The translations under genes and the position numbers were made by a program. This document shows, one piece after another, positions 57,899 through 64,000 of a stretch of DNA of 64,000 bases. The stretch is from Rhinopithecus roxellana (taxonomy: Eukaryota; Chordata; Mammalia; Primates; Cercopithecidae): assembly GCF_007565055.1 (NCBI RefSeq), contig NC_044558.1, forward strand, positions 126,220,235-126,284,234, read 5' to 3'. The notes under the pieces were generated by a model. That model was not told where the DNA came from and ran no database searches. It saw nothing but the letters and a program-made list of their open reading frames with translations. Position 1 is the first letter of the stretch, and each line of letters begins with the position of its first letter.

Positions 57899-58381
57899 TT
57901 ATCCATCCTGCAGTTCTGATCTTTTAAGTGGAGCATTTAGCCTATTTACATTCAATGTTAATATTGAGATGGGAGGCACCATTCCATTCATCATGCTATT
58001 TGTTGTCTGTGTACCTTGGTTTTTTGGGGTTTTGTTTTTGCTTTTCAAATTGTATTTTTGTTTTATAGGTTGTCTGTGATTTATGCTTTCAACAGGCTCT
58101 GCTTTGATGTGTTTCCAGGATGTGTTTTGAGATTTAGAGCTCCTCTTAGCAGTTCTTGTAGTGGTTTCTTGATAGTGGTGAATTCCCTCAGCATTTGTTT
58201 GTCTGAAAAAGACTGTTGTCTTTCCTTCATGTTTAATGCTTAGTTTCACTGGATACAAAATTATTGGCTGACAATTGTTCTGTTTGAGGAGGCTGAAGAT
58301 AGGGCCCCAATCTCTTCTAGCTTGCAGGGTTTCTACTGAGAAGTCTGCTGTTAATCTGATTGGTTTTCCTTTATAGATCAC
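57899..58381 (-). pseudogene. L1 ORF1 C-terminus in one frame with the ORF2 start
   Basis: A 160-codon minus-strand frame starts in the ORF1 RNA-binding domain ('TLQARRDWGPIFSLLK'), passes the normal ORF1 end and inter-ORF spacer without a stop, and runs into the ORF2 endonuclease N-terminus ('ILTLNVNRLNAPLKRSE'). In active L1s stop codons separate the two. Here mutations have removed them in this frame. The upstream ORF1 coiled coil is broken, so this is an accidental join in a dead copy. Confidence 0.82.
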
Positions 58382-58992
58382 CTGGTGCTTTCATCTCACA
58401 GCTGTTAAGATTCTTTCCTTTGTCTTAACTTTAGATAACTTGATGACAGTGTGCCTAGGCAATGATCTTTTTGTGATGAATGTACCAGGTGTTCTTTTTG
58501 CTTTCTATATTTGGATGTCTAGGTCTCTAGCAAGACTGGGGAAATTTTCCTTGATTATTCCCCCAAATATGTTTTCCAGACTTCTAGATTCCTCTTCTTC
58601 CTCGGGAATACCAATTATTCTTGGGTTTGGTCATTTAACATAATCCCAGACTTCCTAGAGGCTTTGTTAATATTTTCTTATTCTTTTTTCTTTGTCTTTG
58701 TTGGATTGGGTTAATTTGAAGACCTTGTCTTTGAGCTCTGAATATAATTCTTTAAGTAATTAAAGAATTAAAGAAATTAAGTAAACTTGCTTAATTCTAT
58801 TGCTGAGACTTTCCAGCGCATTTTGCATTTATATAAGTGTGTCCAACGTTTCCTGAAGTTTTGATTATTCTGTTTTATGCTGTTTCCTTGAATATTTCCC
58901 CCTTCACTTCTTGTATCATTTTCTGGATTTCCTTGCACTGGGCTTAACCTTTCTCTGGCGCCTCCCTTATTAGATTAATAACTAGCCTCCTG

Positions 58993-59307
58993 GGCCAGGT
59001 GCAGTGGCTCACACCAGTAATCCCAGCACTTTGGGAGGCTGAGGCAGGTGAATCACCTGAGGTCAGGAGTTCAAGACCAGCCTGACCAACATGGTGAAAC
59101 CCTGTCTGTACTAGAAATACAAAAATTAGCCAGGCATGGTGGTGGGTGCCTGTAATCCCAGCTACTCAGGAGGCTAAGGCAGGAAAATCACTTGAACGCA
59201 CACAGTGGAGCTTGCAGTGAGCCAAGATTGTGCCACTGCACTCCAGCCTGGGCAAAAAGAGCAAGACTCCATCTCAAAAAAAAAAGAAAAGAAAAGAAAG
59301 AGAAAAC
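58993..59307 (+). mobile_element. AluSx-type element in the L1 5' region
   Basis: Complete Alu with a GAAAA-type tail; the target duplication is 'aactagcctcctg' (58980-58992) and 'aactaacctcctg' (59308-59320). Confidence 0.92.
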
Positions 59308-59320
59308 AACTAACCTCCTG

Positions 59321-60850
59321 AATTTTTTTTCAGGTAAATCTGGGATTTCTTCTTGCTTTGGATCCATTGCTGATGAGCTACTGTGATTTTTTTGGTGGTG
59401 CTAAAAAACCTTGTTTTGTCATATCACCAGAGTTGGTTTTCTGGTTCCTTTGCATTTGGGTAGGCTCTGTCAGAGGAAAGGTCTAGGGCTGAAGGCTGTT
59501 GTTCAGATTCTTTTGTCCTACAGGGTGTTCCCTTAACGTAGTACTCTCACCCTTTTTCTGTGGATGTGGCTTCCTGTGAGCTGAGCTACAGCGATTGTTA
59601 TCTGTCTTCTGGGTCTAGCCACCTAGGAAGTCTACCGAGCTCCAGGCTGGTACTGGGGGTTGTCTGCACAGAGTCCTGTGATGTGGACCGTCTGTGAGTT
59701 TCTCAGCCATGGATACCAGCACCTCTTCTGGTGGAGGTGGCAGGGGGTGAAATGGACTCTGTGAGAGTTCTTAGCTTTGGTGGTTTAATGTTCTATTTTC
59801 CTGCTGGTTGGCCCCTGGTGGGAGGTGGTGCTTTCCGGAGAGCATCAGCTGTGGTAGTATGGAGAGGAACCAGTGGTGGCAGGGTCTTAGAACTCCCGAG
59901 ATTATATGCCCTTTCCCTTCAGCTACCAGGGTGGGTAGGGAAGGCCCATCAGGTGGGGGTGGGGCTACACATGTCTGAGCTCAGACTCTCCTTGGGCAGG
60001 TCTTGCTGCAGCTGCTATGGAGAATGGGGGTGAGGTCCCAGGTCAATGGAGTTGTGTACCTAGGAGAATTATGGCTGCTTCTGCTGAGTCATGCAGGTTG
60101 TCAGGGAAGTGGGGGAAAGCCGGCAGTCACAGGCCTCACCCAGCCCCCACACAATCTGAAGGGCTAATCTCACTCCTGCAGTGCCCCTTCTAACAGCACC
60201 AAGGCTGTTTCCAGGCCAGTGGGCTAGCAGGGCTTGAGAACTTGCCCCAGGCTAGACATCTCCCAGCTTTGAAAGGAAAGGGCTTTGGTTCTTCCCCTGC
60301 CTGTGGAGTCTGCATGCTGGATTCACATCCTCCCCCAAGTTCCGGCCAGGAAGCTTCTTGCACAGTTCAAATTCTTACAAAGTTCAGCTCTATCTTCTCC
60401 CTGTGGTGTTTTCCCCTTGCCTCTGGCCACCCTCCCAAAGGATCCCTGTGATACCAGGCAGGAATGGCCTGCCTGGGGACACAGCGAGCTCCCAGGACCT
60501 TTCCTGCTGCTTCCTCTAGCCCATGTATTTCACTCAGCTCTAAATTGACTCAGCTCCAGATAAGGTAGGAAACTTCTCCTGCAAACTAGACCTTCAGTTT
60601 CCCCAGTGGGGGTGTGTGTTCAGGGGCAGAGGATCTCCCTTTCCCACGTCCACGGTTTGGGCACTCACAGTATTTGGGGTGTCTCCTGGGTCCTGCAGGA
60701 GCAGTCTGCTTCCTTCAGAGGTCTGTCGATCCTCTCGGGATTCCTGCTTTGCTCTTGCAGTCATTCCAAAGCTAACATTCATGATGCGAGCCTCTGCTGC
60801 TCTGTCCATCCAAGTCAGAGCTGCAATCTAGTCCTGCCTCTATTTGAAAA
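59321..60850 (-). promoter_or_regulatory. L1 5' UTR (decayed internal promoter region)
   Basis: The GC-richer 1.5 kb corresponds to the 5' UTR of the antisense L1. In live L1s this region carries the internal RNA polymerase II promoter. Six or more open frames on both strands here (e.g. 59731-60033, 60242-60548, 60594-60854) reflect GC content, not genes. Remaining promoter activity cannot be judged from sequence. Confidence 0.6.
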
Positions 60851-61038
60851 ATAAAATCAGTCACTTTTAATATAATTTTTATTTTGTCAACTTCTTGGAA
60901 TTAATCTTTAAATTCCTGATATAGGGACAATTATAAGCTTTAAGCATACTCTCCTGAGACTATGTGAATTCTAAAAATTAACAGGAGATGTATTGTTTTA
61001 ATTTCACGTGTGAGTGAATGAGGGATGAGACTGTAGTA

Positions 61039-61410
61039 CAGTTGCCCTCAATATCCATTGGGAAATGCGTTCCAGAACCTCCTGAAATAGCAAAATCGAT
61101 GAATGCTCACATTCCTGATATAAAATAGGGATACTATTTGCATGTAAACTATACACATCCTGCATGTATACTATACATCCTGCATGTAAACTATACACAT
61201 CCACTATACACTTTAGATCATCCCTAGATTACTTATAATATCTAAGACCATGCAAATGTTATGTAAATAGTTGTTACACTATATCATTTAGAGAATAATG
61301 ACAAGGAAAAATGTACATGTTCAATACAGACACAATTTTTTTGGAATATATTCAATCTACTGTTGGTTGAATCCACAAATACGGAACATACAAATATGAA
61401 GGTCCAACTT
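61039..61410 (+). repeat. MER2 (TcMar-Tigger non-autonomous transposon)
   Basis: The left end 'cagttgccctcaatatcc' and right-side text 'ctgttggttgaatccacaaa' match MER2 from end to end, with 'gattacttataatatctaag' and 'ttatgtaaatagttgttaca' between. TA flanks both ends (61037-61038 and 61411-61412). An internal tandem expansion at 61140-61202 is extra to the consensus. Confidence 0.9.
61140..61202. repeat. three 20-22-bp tandem units inside MER2
   Basis: Units start with 'gcatgta' at 61140, 61162 and 61182 and end with 'acatcc'; the outer two are alike ('gcatgtaaactatacacatc') and the middle one is 2 bp shorter. The consensus holds one such unit. Confidence 0.9.
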
Positions 61411-61509
61411 TATTTAGAAAAGGCATAAGTGAGAAGCTCTGTACAAAGAAAGCTGTAGTCAGGAGCTCTATGATCTGGATTTACATTTCACTTGAAGTAG
61501 GCAGCTGTT

Positions 61510-61816
61510 GGCCGGGCGCGGTGGCTCAAGCCTGTAATCCCAGCACTTTGGGAGGCTGAGACGGTCGGATCACGAGGTCAGGAGATCGAGACCATCCTGG
61601 CTAACACGGTGAAACCCTGTCTCTACTAAAAATACAAAAAACTAGCTGGGCGAGGTGGCGGGTGCCTGTAGTCCCAGCTACTTGGGAGGCTGAGGCAGGA
61701 GAATGGCATAAACCCGGGAGGCGGAGCTTGCAGTGAACTGAGATCCGGCCACTGCACTCCAGCCTGGGTGGCAGAGCAAGACTCCGTCTCAAAAAAAAAA
61801 AAAAAAAAAAAAAAAA
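61510..61816 (+). mobile_element. young AluY, Old World monkey type
   Basis: Full Alu with 'ggctcaagcctgtaatccc', 'acaaaaaactagctggg' and 'agatccggccactgcactcc'. A27-type tail. The target duplication 'taggcagctgt' is at 61498-61508 and 61821-61831. Confidence 0.94.
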
Positions 61817-61961
61817 GAATTAGGCAGCTGTAAATAAAAATACTGAATGGGACTCCTTCATAAGGAATCATTTTAGCAAACAACATGTAATGCATAAAGT
61901 TAGATTGAAAACTAGAGTCCTTTTTGACAGGGTTACTAAGCTTGTACATCAGTGAAATACA

Positions 61962-62440
61962 GTGGATATCAAGAATCTAGACTTCATCAAGGCTAAAAGA
62001 CTTGACAAAGTCTTTTTTAATACCCTTGCAAAAGAAAGAAAGAGTGAATGCTAATACAACTGGATGGATTTGAAGCGAATTGAAAAGCCATTTCTTGAGG
62101 ATGTTGATTAATGATGAAATAATGTCACTCTCTGTGGGCTTTGCCTTCTGCCCCATCTTGTTCAACAATTTGATCAATGACTTTAATGAAGACAGGAAAT
62201 ATATGTGTATTATATTTGCACCTGATAAAAAGCTTAGAAGGATAGGGAATATGTTGGATGACAATATGCCAGTATCATGACTCAAAAAGATCTTGACAGG
62301 CTGGAAAGATAGGCCAAATCTAACAAGATGGAATTTAATCAGGATAAATGTAAGGCCATTGTAACAACAACAACAAAAAGAAACAAAAAGAAGCCTGTTA
62401 TTTAGGTACAGGCTGAGGGAGCTGTGGCTTAAAGGCAACA
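61962..62440 (+). repeat. CR1/L3 LINE remnant (reverse transcriptase)
   Basis: Follows the RT of L3/CR1: 'agaatctagacttcatcaag' then 'gacttgacaaagtctttttt' (the LDFSKAFDKV block), 'cttgttcaacaatttgatca' (LFNxxIND), 'tttgcacctgataaaaag' (normally FADDTK, here F-A-P-D-K-K), 'cttgacaggctggaaagata' and 'tctaacaagatggaatttaa'. The loss of the first Asp of the ADD motif and many frameshifts show it is dead. CR1/L3 stopped moving before placental mammals radiated. Confidence 0.87.
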
Positions 62441-62499
62441 GGTGAAATGAGGACTGAGGAATTTAGTTGAATTCACAGTAATCTTCACAGTATTGTGAA

Positions 62500-62660
62500 T
62501 TGTCATTAAGAGCTTGTTCTTCAGCATCAAAAGGATGGGGAGTTAAAGTCCTGAATCTGACACTTATTCGAGATTAATCTTGGTAAATTACTTAATCCCT
62601 CCACACCTCAGTTTCCTTATATATAAAATGATATTGATAATAGTAAAATCTTCAACATGA
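62500..62660 (+). repeat. MIR fragment
   Basis: 'cttgttcttcagcatcaaaa', 'gaatctgacacttattcgag', '...ggtaaattacttaatccct', 'ccacacctcagtttccttat' follow the sense MIR core. Confidence 0.82.
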
Positions 62661-62844
62661 AGTCTATGTTACTTTTTTATGTAAGTGCTGAGTCTTAATT
62701 CTTGAATAGTTCATTACCAAACATCTCCTTGAATATAACTTCCTTTTCCCATCTTTCAGTGGGAGAAGAGATAGAAAGGAAGGCATGAGGAGGTAAAGGA
62801 GAAGTAGAAAAGAAAACAAGAGATGAAAGAAATTAATCTATGTT

Positions 62845-63045
62845 CACTGAGCAACTACTTTGGTCCAGGTACACTGTGAGACACTCTATATACATGAAGT
62901 CATTTAATTCTCATAGCAAAATGTAACAAAGATATAATCTCCATGTTAGACATGAGAAAACTGAGGGTTAGAAAGAATAGTTTCCCCAAAGTCAAAACAC
63001 AGAAAATAGCAAAAGTGGACTTTGAACCCAGGTATGCATTCCAAG
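62845..63045 (-). repeat. MIR fragment (antisense)
   Basis: 'ctttggtccaggtacactgt', 'catttaattctcatagcaaa', 'agacatgagaaaactgaggg' and '...gtggactttgaaccca' match the reverse MIR. Confidence 0.85.
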
Positions 63046-63614
63046 ACCAAGATTCCCACCTCCACCTTCCATTCACCTCAGGAAAGAGTCCTTTGTGATC
63101 TCTTAAATGACAGGTATCTTCCACATTCCCTCATTCTATCTGTATGGTATAAAATTCAACTCAAAGTATTATTCTATTACCACATTTATATTAATGTTAT
63201 TTGATTTAGCCAATCTGTGAGAATGTATTTTAACACATTAAATTATGTCTATGACTCAACATGCCTAAATAAATTCAGTAGACACAATAACATTCCTGAT
63301 AGTCATCCCATTTCTTTAACAGTAACTCTTCCCATAACTAGTTCCTGAAAAGTTTATTTAAGTCATTTCTTCTTCTTATTTTCCACCAATGGCACATAAG
63401 CAAACCGTGAGGCAAGCTACTGCAGTGGCAGTAGAACTACTTATTATATAAACTGAAAGAAAAAAAAAGAAATAAATTTATTCCACGTAATACAAAAATG
63501 CAATGCTATGCACTTGTAGGTTATCACCTATACCAAAGTAATTTGGAAAGAGGCCAGCAGGGAAACATAGCTACAGGGAGAACATTATATGCCTCCCACT
63601 GTCTAAGCCCCATG
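63046..63614. other. unassigned sequence
   Basis: No repeat or exon recognised. Confidence 0.45.
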
Positions 63615-63775
63615 CTACCCACACACTTCCATCCTTCAAAACTAAAGTCAAATATCACATTTCCTGTGAAGTTCTGCCTGATCACGTCTCCACCCCAGGT
63701 GAGATTTGATCATGCTTTCCTTTGCTCCACACCTTTAATACTTCTTATAGAGCCCTCGGTACACTGATTTGCAAA
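63615..63775 (+). repeat. weak L2 fragment
   Basis: 'cttccatccttcaaaactaa', 'agtcaaatatcacatttcct', 'gtgaagttctgcctgatcac' resembles the L2 segment before its 3' UTR. Diverged; low certainty. Confidence 0.45.
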
Positions 63776-64000
63776 AATTTGCTCATAAAACAGGATGTTA
63801 AATTATAAATTTCAATGAAGGCATCAACACAATAGATGTTACATTCCAAAGGAGGTGCTAGACCATTTGCAGAATTTAAAAAATAGATCATTAGAATAGT
63901 TAAACAATACCTGAATCCCTCATCTACCTTGAAATTATAGAAAAAAATGAAAATTGAGATAAGGGATGAATTTCTAATTGGGTTTCTTTCTTCTAAGACT

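Larger units (their letters stand above)
54000..57985 (-). pseudogene. L1 ORF2 pseudogene, full span
   Basis: Endonuclease, reverse transcriptase and Cys-rich C-terminus are all recognisable on the minus strand: the ORF2 start 'ISILTLNVNRLNAPLKR' (near 57970), 'GCPLSPLLFNIVLEVLVR' (near 55650), the RT catalytic block near 55574-55590 (read as F-D-D-D rather than the usual F-A-D-D), 'MPPSFFTELEITILKFIWNQ' (near 55140) and 'RCWHGCSDQGTLLHCWWECK' (near 54270). Frames are interrupted by numerous stops, by the young Alu at 56121-56435, and by a deletion at the alternating GT/GC tract (54031-54060). Confidence 0.87.
53656..60850 (-). mobile_element. near full-length L1 (L1PB/L1MA type), antisense, with two Alu insertions
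   Basis: Reads 3' UTR (53660-53950), ORF2 (about 54000-57990), ORF1 (about 58000-58960) and a GC-rich 5' UTR (about 59320-60850) on the minus strand. Alus at 56121-56435 and 58993-59307 interrupt it. Without them it is about 6.6 kb. The terminal head motif ('agatggcc..' class) is not seen, so the 5' end is slightly short. An uncertain, diverged target duplication may be 'aaatctgtcagtt' (near 53657) and 'aaatcagtcactt' (near 60854). All frames are broken. Confidence 0.9.

Noticed and set aside
59731..60854. Cluster of overlapping 69-100-codon frames on both strands suggesting a GC-rich gene
   Set aside because: They lie in the L1 5' UTR; the frames overlap one another and match no protein family.
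63498..63767. 89-codon frame as a gene
   Set aside because: It overlaps a weak L2 fragment and has no start context or neighbour support.
1..64000. tRNA, rRNA, snRNA (U1, U2, U6), 7SK and Y RNA genes
   Set aside because: I looked for their characteristic starts and box sequences on both strands and saw none; a covariance-model search would be decisive.

Overview
The window is nuclear DNA of a primate, most likely an Old World monkey (Cercopithecidae such as macaque, baboon or green monkey). It holds no convincing protein-coding gene. The evidence is the dense primate repeat content (Alu, L1PB/L1PA/L1M, MIR, L2, MLT1, Tigger, MER2, MER5A), plus six young AluY copies with cercopithecid-type diagnostic changes: 'gatccggccactgc' in the right arm, 'ggctcaagcctgtaat' at the 5' end, and a 'ctagttttttgtatttttt' linker on the antisense strand. 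Subfamily names here come from remembered consensus sequences, not from a search.

Layout. 1-7371: two head-to-tail L1 5' ends (1044-3351 and 3352-7371), both lacking 3' halves, followed by an AT-rich nested palindrome (7801-8155). 9-17 kb: sparse old repeats (MIR, MLT1 LTR, L1M, L2, FLAM, Alu), a small unassigned repeat present twice, and at 16262-17164 an inverted duplication whose right arm carries a retrocopy of the primate neuronal RNA BC200 (BCYRN1). 17-31 kb: mostly unassigned AT-rich sequence, with a 150-bp tandem triplication inside an LTR-like repeat (23578-24027) and an ERVL-like internal remnant (25219-26990). 31-38 kb: nested MIRs, CA repeats, a young Alu, and a complete Tigger2 DNA transposon (34672-37857) with TA target duplications and a broken transposase. 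38-50 kb: a stack of antisense L1M, Tigger3-like, L2 and L1P copies; the L1 at 46189-49732 carries two young Alus. 50-53.6 kb: largely unassigned. 53.66-60.85 kb: a near full-length antisense L1 with two Alu insertions and a 30-bp Z-DNA-type tract. 60.9-64 kb: MER2 with an internal tandem expansion, a young Alu, a CR1/L3 reverse-transcriptase remnant, MIRs and weak L2.

Nothing here works together as a pathway or operon. The window reads as intergenic or intronic DNA whose history is one of successive transposon insertions. Longer open frames are pieces of L1, antisense Alu, or lengths expected by chance. The items most worth checking are the BC200 retrocopy and its inverted duplication, the nested palindrome, the 150-bp triplication and the 103-bp repeat pair. 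I did not find a convincing new biological system.
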